Of a DNA stretch of 64,000 bases, positions 40,601 to 53,707 are shown piece after piece; position 1 is the first letter of the stretch, and each line of letters starts with the position of its first letter. Origin of the DNA: Taeniopygia guttata. Taxonomy: Eukaryota; Chordata; Aves; Passeriformes; Estrildidae. The notes under the pieces were generated by a model, which saw only the letters and a list, made by a program, of their open reading frames with translations, was not told the origin of the DNA and searched no databases. A program made the position numbers and the translations under genes. The stretch is from the NCBI RefSeq assembly GCF_048771995.1, contig NC_133032.1:25507501-25571500 (forward strand). Direction: 5' to 3'.

Positions 40601-43159
40601 AGCACTAAACCTATTCCCTAATGCTATGATCCTTCAAAAATTTGAGCTCTCCAGCAGCATTCAACTGAGCAGTTCTGTTAAATATAGCGTTCAGCTTCGC
40701 GTTTTGGCTGTGACTCTTTGAATTCTCATCCAGCCTCCTCCACTCTGTCTGCCTTGATAGTTTTCCTGCTTCCTTTTCCCTGCTCCTGGCACTCTGTTCC
40801 CTGGCTCCTTTGCCAGCCTTCCCCTGGGAAGGGCTGTGCCCCGGCGTGTCCCTGGGAGGGGGACACGGGACCCTTCTCCCGGGGGTGCCAGGCACAGGCT
40901 GCAGCAGGAGCTTTCTCTTTGGATGGCTGAGGAGCAGCTCCTTCACAGCCTGCTTCATGGATTTGGGAGACAATGCAGAGCAGACAATGATAAGGGCTGC
41001 TGCTTTTTTCCATTTTTTTCAGTCCTTCATCTCACAATGCACCTGCCTCCTATTTCTTTAAATCTGCAGTAGAAAGATAGGCAGGAGGCTGGACGGGGAA
41101 AAAAAAAAAGTTTTAAAACCATAACAACAGGTCTCTAAGAAAAAGGCAAGTTTTATCTGCTTCAGCTGAGGCAGACTGTGAGTTGAATTCTGCCAAATTC
41201 TTTGTCCATCTCCCTTTCCAGCAGTGCCCTTGTCTGCCCTGATCACAGTCCTCACCTTCTCTTTTTTTTTACTATCCCCACGTGTCGGACAAATTCATGT
41301 TCTCATTTAAAATGCTAGTGTTGCTGGCTCTGAGTTCTCCTATTTTCTTTTCTTCAGACTCCTGTGGTACTTGGATGTGTTTTTCTAGGCAGAGCTCAAG
41401 AATCTAAGGGTTATGTGAAAAGCTGTTTTTGTTTAAAGGAAGTATTTCTCTGGACTTTTGATTATGAGAAAAGTTTGCAAAATAACTTAAATGTTCTCTA
41501 GAGGCTCAAAAGGCAGCAAGGGTGTAATTCTCTGCTTATTGATACCTCAGGGTTTGATCAGCACTGTGGTTTTAGGCAATGTGACACATGCTGGCTTAGA
41601 GCTGGAGGTCAGTAAAGGTGGGTGAAGGGGCTGTTTTCTGCATCTACAAAGAGCAAAATCAACATCTCACATCCAAACATGTTGGAGTTCGATAGGATTC
41701 ACTCGTGCAGAGTCACCTCTCACCTCAGTATTTATGTGATCTAAAGTACCACATAAATGTCCCTTGAAAAGATGCATCTAGTAAAGGCCTCATGTTTACT
41801 TTTGCATGTCAAAGCCCAGAAGAGGCCAAAAAAATATATTTCCAGTAGCAATATTCCCTTCCCATGGAACTACCTGAACTCTGTAGAGCAGGGACTGAAA
41901 GGAACCACCCCAATAAAATAATTTTCTTTCTCTGGTTAGAAAAGCTCTGACACATAGAACAGCTTTGCTGCTGTTTAAGAGAGAAGGCGGAGTATGGTGT
42001 TATGACACTTGTGCTGGGGAAATAGAAAAGATTGAAGACAGTATTCTTATTTTTATTGCCCTGATAGGTCTACGTTAGTGGACTATATGGGTACATATTA
42101 AGCAGTGCTGGAAAGAACTCCAGCAGTTTCTCTCCAAAGAGCTCACTGCTAGTGCTGTGGACAGATTCTGACATGGCCTCAGAGGTCACGGAACATCACC
42201 CTGAAGATTTCCAGCCCTGCCCTTTTCGTGGTGGGTAGGAAATGGAAAACTCTAGGCAAGGTGTATTCCTTGCACCTGAACTCAGGGAAAAAAAATCCAG
42301 GAAGATCAAGCATTACTATCCCAGCACAGAACAGAGGGATCAGAGTCCCCACTGCCCTGTCTGAGCTGTAATACTAATCCATAGACTTGCATTTGCATTT
42401 TAGCTAAAATGCTGCATGATCCCATGTCATTCAGAGGAGAGGGGCCACAAGAGTGTTTTACCTTCATGTCCTCCAGCAGTTTTCTGCAGTGGCACAAGCA
42501 CATTGCTCTAGGCTGCCCAGGGCTCCTTCTCATCACCCTGATCTTCACCCTAGCAGTGGAGCTCAGGGGCTTTTCAGTCAGCACTGTGGAAGGGTTGAAA
42601 GAGGGCAGTGGGTTTTGTTCTGTATTAGAGGGTTTATGATGTTCTTGGACCTGAAATTTCAAACTTCCCACCAATATATCAGGCAACCTATTTAGTGATT
42701 GGTGTTGAAACAGTTACCCAATGTTTTTGCCTCAAAACAGAAGCTGTAGATTTGTGTAGACCATAGAAAATAGTGCCCAGATCTTTAGTTGCACTAATTC
42801 AGTGACTGACGTGATTATTTTTTTAAAATTATGAGTACTCATGTGGTGGTTTGATGTACTAAGTCAGTCCAATGTTTATTAACGTCTTTCATTTTATATT
42901 TGCTTCCTTATCTTTTTAATAAAATGAGCATATTACTGAACAAATGAGGTACACTTTCACTGATATCAGCAAAAATGGACGCGATGACTGAATCATGGCC
43001 ACAATTAAAAGAGAACAGATAAATCTGGAGACTCAACTGAGCGAATCACCAGATTAATATGGCAGATAACTTTTCAAGGGTTATGCAAAATGTATTTGCT
43101 TTGTGGTGCTTTGGCATGAGGGGAAGTTGAAGGAGACTATTGTGTTTCACTTCATGGCT
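40601..43159. other. Gene-free stretch with a GC-richer patch at 40.74-40.93 kb
   Basis: The patch at 40740-40930 is distinctly GC-richer than its surroundings and contains small hairpins such as CGTGTCCC with GGGACACG. A minus-strand frame from an ATG at 40958 to a stop at 40611 (115 residues, basic and proline-rich in the middle) crosses it; see findings. A pyrimidine tract followed by CAG at about 41005-41020 resembles a plus-strand splice acceptor, but no exon can be built from it. The rest is unremarkable. Confidence 0.5.
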
Positions 43160-43235
43160 CGAGCCTATCCTAGGCAGCATGGTATGGTGACCTAGACAGC
43201 AAAGATAACACCAGTCCCTTCTGGCCTTAGGTCCT
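43160..43235 (+). mobile_element. Probable old CR1-type 3' end
   Basis: The stretch ATGGTGACCTAGACAGC followed by CCAGTCCCTTCTGGCCTTAG resembles the end of sauropsid CR1 copies, which typically read like GACTAGATGACCT..GTCCCTTCTGGCCTTG before a short terminal repeat. Only about 75 bp can be seen and divergence is high, so this is a relic at best. A repeat-library search would settle it. Confidence 0.45.
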
Positions 43236-46200
43236 TGCCAAGTGACACTGCCCAAAACAGATGGCAATCCATCCTGGTTCGTTTAATTTGCCCTCGGCAG
43301 CTCTCTGTGAATGTGCTCTTGTTAAATCTCACTGTTGTTGCAAGTTTCTAATTTATGGTTGGTTTTTGTTTCTCATCCCTTCTGCACAGTAAGACAGAAT
43401 CTGTCAGCCACATAAATGCTGTTTAAGCCCTACACATTGGCAGTTTTTAAATGACATTCCTTGCTGACTGTGGACTGTAGAGAAATGACAGTGGCAGACC
43501 CAGAAAGGGGCGCTTTTGGGAAATGAGAATAGTTAAGGAGTAAATATTATTAAAAGTTCCCTAAAATGTGTGTGTTCATATTCATTACTGGAGCATGAAG
43601 ACACATTTTCATCATGAAAAAAATAAAATGCCTTGGAGTTTTCTCTGCGTCTTCTTTTTTTTACTTCAATGTAATAATGTCCTGTGGTTGGCAGTGGCAC
43701 CACAGCCAGTCTCTGCTGGAAGCTGTCTGTCAGGTTTTTGGGTGACTTGACCAGGCAGGAGAGAAGAGGCAGGTGACATTGATGCTGGCCAGAAAACTAG
43801 TGCTTTTCCTTCCTTTGCCCTGCAGTTTCCCACAGTCCTTTACCAATAAAGTGGTTTGGAGATCCTTAGTGTCCTGAGAAGTCTGGTGGGAAGGAGGGGA
43901 CACACTCCCCTTGCACCTGTCACTGGTGGACTCCCTATCACAGTGGAAAATCCCATAGCCAAATAAGCATGGATGCTGCCTTTCTGCTTAGTTTGTTTGG
44001 GGTTTTTTTCCCCTGGAATTGCCTCACTCTGTTGTATCCAGGTGTTCTTCCAGAAAAGCAGATTATGGGGAAGCAGTGGGTCTGTGCCAGGAAGAAGGGT
44101 GTTAATGCTGCCACTTAGGTTAATGGACATTAGTTCTGCTGACTGTGGGTCTAATGATCTAATCTACACAGTCACTGCCTTTTCCTTACAGTTGCTATTC
44201 CTTGATCTAAATTAGGAAATTAATAGTGGTAAGATCATAAATTGCTCTGATGACTTTTAACCTCAAATCAGAAGTTGTTTCACACATCTCCAAATAGATT
44301 ACTTTTCTAACTAAACAATTAAATTTTTTCCCAGCTCAGCTGGAAGCTGAACCTGTGTCCCTCATGTGTAGTATAAATTGTATGTAATTAGCTCTTTAAT
44401 TTCTATTAGAATATGAAACAGCAGCCTAAGGTTCAACAAAGACCAGACAAATCCTGCAACATTTAAAGTAGCAGCATTAGTTGCGTGTTGGTGTGGTATC
44501 AGACTGTGGTCACAGTGGCAATTTATTGAGAAGTAGTTCTGGTGTCTTTGCAAGGACTCCAGCTTCTGCCTTTTCTCCAAAATAAATCCCTGTTACAGAG
44601 AGTCGATCCTTGCTGATGACGTAGAGGAAAAAAGCAACAGTAAGTGCTGGAGAGCAGGAACCATTCTGAAAGCAGGCAGGAGCTGAGCATGTACCCATCT
44701 GTAACATTTGGATTTCTGTCACTGGAAGAATCTTTTTATCTTAAGAACAAGCTCTCCCTTCCACTCCCACCTCCTTTGCCTCATCTCCTTGCCAGGCTCA
44801 GTGTTTTAAAGTGCCACAGCAGGGAGGGCAGATGGGCAGGGACAGCAGGTCACCAGCCCATTTCTCAGCTGTGGAGGCTGAGCCCAGGGAAGGGGCAGAC
44901 CTGTCCACAAGAGCATGTAAAACTTCAAAATATTTTCCTGTTTAACATCTTTCATCAGGAATTGCTGATTGGCAGTGCCCTGGGATCGATACAGCTTTTG
45001 TAAGGGTTGTGCTTGCTTTACATTATATTAATATTTGTCCCTCTCCTTAACGAGGGGGATTGAAGAGTGGTACCCCTGTTGGCTCCTGTATTCAGCTTCT
45101 TATTGCAATTAAGTGTTTAAAATGTCTCCTTATCCCCTGGTACTAGAAATATTTAGACAGCTTATTGTATTATTTAGACAGCATATTTGTGTGTGCCTCC
45201 TGCAATATAGGCTGATGAGATTTTAAAGAAAAACAAACAAAAAACCCCCCAAGAAACTAGGGAAAACTGGAAAGGTCCATGGGGGTTTGTCCATTTCTAG
45301 GCATACATTTGGGTTGTGTGTAGGACTCTCTGGCAGTTACTATACAGCTAGAAAATGTCAACATTTTCTCTTCCTGCAACAAATATCCTAATAGCCATTT
45401 TTCATTACTTAGACTGCAGTAGCCTAGGTGTGCTATCTCTGTTCCAGGAGCTGTCTCAGAGTCAGATAAAATCTAGAAAGAATAGAGGCACAGAAACACA
45501 AGCTTAGGGGCAGGGGGGATGCAGAATCAAATGATCACAGCAAATGCTGGGAAAAATCTCATCATTTTAGTTGCCTGCTTGGTTTTCTATGTTAAACACA
45601 TTTATTTCCCCTTTTCCCATCATATAAAATCAAATCAGATAAATACACTGCCAATTCATGCAGATTTATTAAACAGGTCTTAAAATAATGCAAGCAAAGA
45701 TACCTCTTCATATCTCTCATAGGAAAAATAATCCTGTTAAAATTTTAGTTTAAAAAATATGAGTGGATCTGTTTTATTAGGGATTCTTTTTTTGCCATTC
45801 AGTATTGTAGGGCCAGGATCCAAGTCAGCCATTCATTTCAGAGTAAATGCCATCCTTATTTTACTCCAAACATGGATATTGTATGTGTCTTGCATATTAT
45901 TAAAAGCTCCATCACAATAACTCATGTTATGCTATTTCAAGATACTGGAGCTTTGTTTTGTCCCTGTTCTTCAGGGGACTGCCAGAATCATTTGGCTGAG
46001 GTCAGGAGATACTGACACCAAGCCAGTCTAACTGACAGGTGAACCGAACCACATACTGAACTCAGATATGGTTTATTCATTGCTTGAGTTTGGTATAGAT
46101 TTTGGTTTTCTGATCTCTCTCCACACACATGAATTTTGTTTTCAGCCATCATCTGCTGAGATAACAGAGATGCTGTATTTAGCACAATCTAACTCAAAGC

Positions 46201-46639
46201 TCAGTGAAGTGTGCAGAGACACACAGAAATTTAGGTTGGACCCATACAGTTTTGAACAAAATTCACATTATATTGATTAATCAAACTCTCAAAAGCAAGA
46301 GCATTGTCACACCTTTCCAAATGGCACAGCTGTTTGCAGAGGTGGCCTTCCAGCATAGGGGAAAAGCAGGATCTGTCCAGCAATCTCCTGCAAATGAATC
46401 ACAAATCCCAGAAATTGCCTCCAGTGAGCATCCTCTAATCAAGGAGAAGGTAGCTAAAGAACAGCTGGTTTCCAGGTGACTCAGAGAAAACAGCTGCCAC
46501 CAAAACAGTCACCGAGCACTCAGCACAACCTCGGCCAGGATTTTGAAGCACTTTCTAGGTATAAAGCCAGAACTTAGCAACACAGTGTTTGTAATCTGCA
46601 GGCATAGGTTTATGTGGAAGGAGTGGAGCCAGCAGGAAA

Positions 46640-46657
46640 GGGGGGGTGGGGGGGTGG
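46640..46657 (+). other. G-run, possible G-quadruplex
   Basis: Seven G, T, seven G, T, two G. Each seven-G run can supply two G-triplets, which permits a four-stranded G structure on the plus strand. This is seen in the sequence only; folding is inferred. Confidence 0.6.
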
Positions 46658-49049
46658 AAATAACAAAACCACCAAACTAGAAAAAAAAAATACCCAAATA
46701 TAACAACAACCAAAAAATCAAATTCTGCTTCCACAGTAGATGCAAAGTGAGTTTATGTTCCAAGATGGGGAAGAAGCAGAATGCCACTTCTCGCTTTTGG
46801 GTGAGCATATATACAACAGCTGTTGTATCTGCATAACTTTGTGAAATTTGTGGCTACTTTTCAGAAAGCAATTTACACCAGATGTCTTCAAGGAATGAGC
46901 AATTCAGAGGTGTAATTGGAACCAAACTTTGTGAGCAGAGGAATGATCATTCAGTGGCCCATCTAGAGCTAGGAGATATACTTTGTTTTGTCACCCAGGA
47001 TTTTTTGCTGGTTTGGTTTTCATTAATTTGGCAGTGTAAGAGACAATGTTGCCCAGGGATAACACGAGGGACATTCTTCTAAGAGCCACTTAGATATTTG
47101 CCATCTCTGTATTCTGTTGACCTGCTTGGGGATGAGATTTGGAGTAGTTATATCTTTAAGGATGCATTTAAACAGAAGACAAGTGATCAGGCAGCATGGT
47201 AGTGCCTTTGTTATCTTTCGTTATTGTCTGCACAACAGTAAGATGATCCAGGACTAGATATAAAGATAAATCAATTAGTTTCTGGTTTTGTGCTGAACTG
47301 CCTATTGTATATGGACGGGGTGATTCTCTTCTCATCTAGATAAATAGGAGTAACCTTACTTTAGCATTTGACATGTCAGATTTGGGAGTTTTGTTTTTTT
47401 TTCCCCAGAAAGGGAGATGCTTTGAGAATCAGAAAAGCAAGAAGAAGAAGAAGAGAAGTGAAATGATCCCAAGTAGAACAGAACTTCCACCAATTAAAAA
47501 AATCTGAGCTTTAAAGAAAAATTAATTGTGAGGAGAAATTAGAAAAAAATCCCTGTACACTATACTTATGAAGACATGTTTATAATGTGTGTGCCCCATC
47601 AAAACAGCTACCTCTGTTCTGCTGTTGTACCCCATCCCTGCAAAAAGAGTGCATAAAAAGTGAGTGTTGCTGAAAGGACATGAGGCTTACCTTGCCTAGA
47701 AGTAATGACTTTTCTCCAGCTGTTGGGAATTAGTGGATTACATGCCATTCCCTATGTCTGTGGCTCTTAATACCTGATTGCCACATATAAACAGTTTTCC
47801 TGCTTCTGATGGTTTTGTTGGAGACCTGTTGAAATTTTTAAAATTTTGGATGTTAATTTTATAGTTTAGTCTCAAGAGAAAAGTTACTGGGGGTATATCA
47901 TTGCAATCAACAGAGATGTAAATCAAACTGCAAGCAGAGGAGCAGTTCTCTGAAAATCCCAGCTATCCTGGGATGCTGCCTCTTCACATGCTTTGGACTC
48001 TCTTCCTGAAGCTTCCTTCTGAAGCTATGAGCTCTGCCTCTAGTGCTTCCCAGGCTGATTATATAACTTGAACCACCTGGTAGGAACCAACTGGTGTCAG
48101 AGGGTAGGTGGTCAGAAGACAAAAAAGATACAAGAAACAGGATATGTAAAAAAAAAAATCTAGAAGACAAGTTATGCTTTAAGTGGGAGAAAGGGAGGCC
48201 TGTATGGTAATTTCCTCATTTTCTCCAGGGTCTTTGAGGCTCCTTCTTTGTGTCTGCACGTTGTGTGAATGCCTTATTATGTGTTGCATCTTTCTTTATA
48301 GAGACCAAAGGCATCATCCTCATTTTAGCACCATCGTACAAATCCTAATCCAGAATCACACAGAAGTATGTGGCATAGCAGTAATATCTCTCCAGATTTT
48401 AGGACAGTTTCCTAACTTTGGACTATACTTTCAACACATTGAGCATCCATACCAAATGCAAGGTGCATGCAGCAGCTGATGGCAGCTGGCACAGATTCAT
48501 CAGCACCAAATTTGTGTCTAATAGTGTCTAATTTGTCTCTAAAGACCCTTGACAAGGGTCAGAGTTTCACATGGATTTTACTTGTAGTTGGTATCATTAG
48601 TTGAATCTCCTCTTGAGGTTCTTTGGTGTCTATTAAAAAGAAGCTCAGTTCAGAGCATATCTAGGGTCTCTGTCCTTTTCCTGTTTGTCTGCTTCAAAGA
48701 AACTTGTAGGAATTTAATTACTTCGGAGAAATCTGTGATTCTCTAGTTTGTTTGAAAGAAGCCAATTAAATAAATAATGTATGAGGGAGAAAAGAGTTGC
48801 ATGCTCATAACCAGTGTAATCCCATAAGCCCTGTTTCCACTGGAAAGGAGGCTGGGACCTGACCTCCTCACCGTGCTCTGAAGCTTTCCACGTCTCTTGT
48901 AGCAGGAGCTATCTGCACTAAAAGTGAGCAATAACTGAAAATGATTAATGCCTCTGTAAAGAAAACACACAGAAGAACTTAATACTTGGGTTTGTTTGAA
49001 GCTCTCTATGAAGCTTTTTCCCCCTCAAGTTTTCACAGTGCAGTTGTAG

Positions 49050-49121
49050 GAAATTATTTAGCCCAAGTGGGCACACACACTCAAAACAAAGGTTGCAGCT
49101 GCAGCAGGGTTAAATAATTTC
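49050..49121. other. Interrupted inverted repeat, 15-bp arms
   Basis: GAAATTATTTAGCCC (49050-49064) and GGGTTAAATAATTTC (49107-49121) are reverse complements except for one position, a G-U pair in plus-strand RNA, separated by 42 nt that contain CAGCTGCAGCAG. Arm and loop sizes are below those of a typical microRNA precursor. Confidence 0.8.
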
Positions 49122-49979
49122 TCATAACAAGTTACTTTTGTTGTGGTTGTTCCTGTAGTTAGATGAGAACCAACTGTGATTTCATTAATAACTTACAGTG
49201 TTGTATTTCTTGTGGAAATACAAACATGTATTGCCTCTCTAAAGAGACTTAGTTTTTCGAGCATGTGGGAGATATCTCATCATCATTCAATAAGCCAAGC
49301 AACTTCTGCTGGTCAGAACTGCTGAAACTGGTGGGACAATGACTGTCACTGTTCTGAGTGCTCCTGTGATTGCTTCCCAAGGGTCTTACCTGGGAAGACA
49401 CTCTTAACATCATACACCAGTTACTATTTTGTCCACTGCTGCATAATAAGTAACAGCAAAGAGAAATCTGTAATCTTGCTAATCTACTCTTTGCCAAACT
49501 GCACGTTTTATAAACATGGGAAGAAGAGGGCAAACCACTCCTCCTCCTTTCTCAGCATAGATGCAATGACAGAGTGGAAAGTGATTTCCTCTGTATTCCA
49601 AAGGTTTTATTACTTTTTATAAAATAGAGTATAGCCTGTTAAGACGAATGATAAATTATTAATTTTAAATTACAGTTCTCTAAATCAATACACAATATAC
49701 ATTTTGGTCACAGTGTTTTTTCCTCTCCTTCTTCACTTACTTGGTAATTAACAAAATTCTGTAATGTGCTATGGGTCTCCTAGGTATTATGAACACAGAG
49801 GGTATGTGGTAATTGCAATTGAGAACCCCAAGATGGCTATTTATTTAATGCTGATGTATCTACATGCATTGTCACTATCTACAGCAGAAAAAAACCAGAA
49901 AATTTGGTTTTCATTTTGTACATTTTCCAGAAATCTTACTTCTAAGCCATTTGACAGTCTTTAACAACCTTACCATGTG

Positions 49980-50410
49980 CAGAATGCAGCTGAGCATTTG
50001 CCTCTGGAGCACCATCCCTCGTGGGAAGGGGCTCTCTGGATGAGCAGCCTTGGCTTTGTCACTCCTCCTCAGCCTCACACCTTGCCTTGGTGGCGGCTGG
50101 GCTGGGCACCCAGCCAGCCCCAGCACCAGCCCTGGTGGCCTGTAGGACCTGCTGGCACAGGGCAGGGACAGGCCACCCGCTCAGCTCCTGCCCCAGCGGG
50201 ACGGCAGAAACGCACTCGAGCTGGGATCTGGAAGCGCTCCTGAGCTGAGCTCAGCTCCAGCCAGGGCTGCCCCAGCCCTGTGCTCAGCTGGCAGCAGCAG
50301 ATGTGCCCCTGGGGAGCCGTGCTGGGCAGCTGGGTCTGCCCTGGGCAGCTCTGCCAAGGAGCCAGGGAGACATTGGCTTTTAACTCCCCACCGGGGCTGC
50401 TTTCCAGCAC
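49980..50410. other. GC-rich, CpG-poor patch without recognisable coding
   Basis: About 430 bp rich in CCAGCC, GCTGGG and CAGCTC words, standing out from AT-rich flanks but containing few CpG, so it is not a CpG island. Frames on both strands run open for 70-115 codons because stop codons are rare in such composition. They start at non-ATG codons and match nothing I know. A long non-coding RNA exon or a GC-biased conversion tract are possible. Confidence 0.5.
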
Positions 50411-52302
50411 AGAACACATTTCTGCAATAAAGTGCTGGCTGGCATGCTGGTTTTAGGTACCGGAGAGAAAGGTAGCAGTGCACACACACTGGTGCTTTTA
50501 AGAAACTTTTCTCTATATTTCAAGGTGCCAAGTTGGTTAAAAGTGCTCTTGAAGGTCAAACAAAGAAACATGTAATTTTGATTCAGCAAAACAACCCAGA
50601 TGTGTTTATGACAATAGTAAAGAGGATCTGACCAGGCAATCCAGAGCTCACTCCCCACATCTTCTGGGCCATTTTACATTCTTTGAGTGTACTTATGTCA
50701 TATGTGTATTAGAATATGACTGGGAGGGGTGTTTGGACTGGATATGCCCCATCAGTATCACTGAAAAATGCGCTGTTTTGGCAACACAAACCCTTAACAA
50801 TGGTTAAGCCTGAGAGAAAAGAGACAAGATTATATACAAATAATATGTGCTTGAAATAAGCATTATTGACACAAAAAAAAAGAGAAGTCTTCTTCTCTTG
50901 GGAAAAAAAAAAAAAAACAACTTAAAAGTTTTAACTAAAACTTGTTGCTTGAGGTATGGAAAATCCCCAAGAGTGCCAGAAGGTCTGGGTTCATGAACTC
51001 CTGAGCACTCACGTTTCCACACCACATTTAACAAACTGTGTAAGAGCAGAGCTGCTGCTACCACCAGTTCTGCCTTTCTCACTCCTGAAAGCTTTGGATC
51101 TGGGATTATTTTGCTTCATTTACTGAAGACATTGGCACTAACCCCGACTCTGGAGAGATGGGATGTTAAAGAATTTTGTAAGCAGGGCTCACATCCAATC
51201 CAGATTGTTTTGGCTTTCTATTTGGACAAAGCTTAGAAGGTGATAATCACCTTTCCATGTCACAAATAGGGGTTTTGCCAGCACACAGCATTAACAGGCC
51301 CCACGGATTTGACTGTGCTCTGTTGGAGAGTGTTCTGCCTCAGTATCAAAGAACATTTCAGGCAGCAGGCTGTTAAGGCAGCCATAATTTAAATTGAAAA
51401 AGATGCTTTGGCTTAAATGTGGGTAATAGATACTGTTCTCAGAACAAGGGCTGAAACTTCCTGAGGCCACCTGGCAACTGATATGGGGGTGATGTGAGGG
51501 AGCTCAAACCTCTCTGGTCCCTAAATATTGCTCAGACACTTGTTTTCAAGTGTATGAGGAATTTCTGCCTTCTAGTCACTCAGGAAGTACTTGTGGTTTT
51601 TTTCCCCCCTCATGGTCCCATATCTGTTCAGAGGTAGATTCAGGAAGTACCAAGATAAATGAAAGGGCTTTACTTGACTGCTAAGTAAGCTTTTCTAAAT
51701 CTCCTATGCTGTACAGTTTGCATTAGTTTTAGATTAAGTTTATTTTTTAGATTATCCACACTGGTTCAGCAATCCCTTCTAAAGCCCAAACGATGTAATA
51801 AATAATAGCTGAGGAAATCAGGAACCAGGCTCCACGTGGAAGAATCTTTTTAAGGCACACCAGATGTTCAGACTGGGAGATTGAATCAGGGCACAGGTCC
51901 ATAAAAGGAGAAGCGTAATAAGTGAAATTCATTTTAGCAAATTTATCTTGAAAAATTCCCATTGCCACTACCAGAACAGTTCTGTAGGGGAAGCCATGAA
52001 TTCATTAGATAACCTGTATTTGCAGAACCACCACCTTTTCTTCTACACTTCAAGGTGAGATTTTCTTTAATAGTTTCTAATGCTGTAATAAAAAGAAATG
52101 AGCACAAGATTCTCTAAAGTTCATAGGGAGATAATAGCATGTAAATCAAGGACTAACTATATTAGTCATGAAAGCTGATGGAAAAAAATCCTGGCTAACT
52201 AAAATAACTAACTCACATTTATTTCTGTGGGATCAGAATGTGAGCCAACTTCCTTCCAATGCTAATACCAGCCTCTACCTCCTCACATGGGAGAAATCTG
52301 GT

Positions 52303-52324
52303 GGGGGAAGGAGGGGGGGGTGGG
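52303..52324 (+). other. Canonical G-quadruplex motif
   Basis: GGGGG, then AAGGA, then eight G, T, and GGG. Four runs of at least three G with short loops can be drawn, meeting the usual G3+N1-7 rule on the plus strand. Confidence 0.7.
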
Positions 52325-52621
52325 AAAGAGAAATGATGACCTTGTATAAGAATGGAAGCTTTTTTTACATGACTCACACAGCTTCTGGTACCCATATTAA
52401 TACCAGAAAGGCTAAAGTTCAGTGATGTAACTTACATTAACATCATTAGAGTTCAACAGCTCCTTCTCAAACCTGAGAGCATGGTTCCATCCAAGGCTTT
52501 GGAGACTACCACGGATTAAATGACACACATATCTTCTGTAAAAAGTTTGGGTTCAGAAAACCAAATTAAAGCAGTTTGCTCCTACCTCAACTCAGCCTAA
52601 CTTCTCAGTGGAAATTCAAAC

Positions 52622-52647
52622 TTTTTTTTTTTTTTTTTTTTTTTTTT
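52622..52647 (-). repeat. 26-base poly(T) tract
   Basis: An uninterrupted run of 26 T. Read on the minus strand it would be a poly(A) tail, but no retroposed sequence is recognisable next to it. Confidence 0.95.
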
Positions 52648-53707
52648 ATAGTCTGAAATACTAGATACTCGTCATGCAAAACAGGTGGCAGACCTAACTT
52701 ACCTGACAAAACTTCCCAGCTACCTTCCTTAAATTCCCTCTGTAGCCTGTGGTTGGATTGGAGTCAGAGGAAGCAAGAGGAAAAACATGAACACATACAA
52801 ACTTGGAAGCAGAGCTGGAAATTAGGAAGTGTTGTTCCTCAGGAGGGCACAGAAGGAAGGCAGCTCACTCAGGACTCCTCACCTTCAGTGGTGCCAGTCT
52901 AAGCCCCCTGCCCTCACCCTTATTTTTCTTGTGGCTGGAAATGGTTTGGGCACACTGTCTAATAAGGCTGTATTATGTTATTATCTTATTCTACCTTATT
53001 ACATAATACTCTAACATTCTACATACTCACACTATTGCTTGATGGGGTTGAAATACTACAAGCCTTCATTTCCCTATAAAGGGAAGCAGCAGCTCTGCAC
53101 CTTCACTTCTGTAGATGCCTTTATGGGGCAAGATTGAGAGAAAAAGGTATCATTAGTCTAGTAATGAATGTGTGAGATCTTAGCAATTACATTTTCTCCC
53201 TACTTTACTCCTGGAAAGTGCCAGGTACCTATAGGAAAAGGAATTATGAAAGTTAGTTCTATTTTTTTGCTAACCTAATGACTACAGAAACATACAGAGA
53301 TGGTGTTCCCTCCACTAATTATTTCGTCAGCAATCACTCTGGCTGTCCCTGACATGAAACCAAGAAACAGAAAGAGTATAATATACATAGACAGGGATTG
53401 CTGACTAGGAAAATATATCACAGTTGAGTGGCAAAGGCCTCAGGACATACTTTGTGGAAAACTGCATTTAAAGTAACAGTAAAACCAAATTTAATTAAAA
53501 ATCTAACGATATTTCCAGCAGAATTTCTAGTACATACATTAAATGGCCAGTTGTCTGTATAAAGCTATGGTGTACAAACCCTTTCCTTGTTCTAAGAGTG
53601 ACTGAATAGCTATAAGAAATTGGTTGCTTTTGTTATCTCTATATTTTCTCAATTCACAAAATTTAGACTTGGGATATAAATCGCTGCCCAAACTGAGAAT
53701 GCGAGCT

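Larger units (their letters stand above)
43236..49979. other. Gene-free AT-rich stretch
   Basis: No exon or RNA gene recognised. It contains a G-rich run at 46640-46657 (two runs of seven G separated by T), a small GAA microsatellite near 47443-47456, a 21-bp direct repeat of TATTTAGACAGC at 45150 and 45171, and the interrupted inverted repeat at 49050-49121. Confidence 0.5.
50411..53707. other. Gene-free AT-rich stretch upstream of the pentanucleotide array
   Basis: No exon, RNA gene or identifiable transposon recognised. It holds A-tracts near 50870-50920, a G-quadruplex-type run at 52303-52324 and a 26-T tract at 52622-52647, each noted separately where notable. Confidence 0.5.

Noticed and set aside
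42306..42686. 126-residue minus-strand frame
   Set aside because: It opens with TTG, no ATG-initiated domain is recognisable, and there is no promoter, splice site or family match.
46204..46479. 91-residue plus-strand frame ending ...LIKEKVAKEQLVSR
   Set aside because: It starts at GTG and, although the end looks protein-like, I recognise no family and see no exon boundary.
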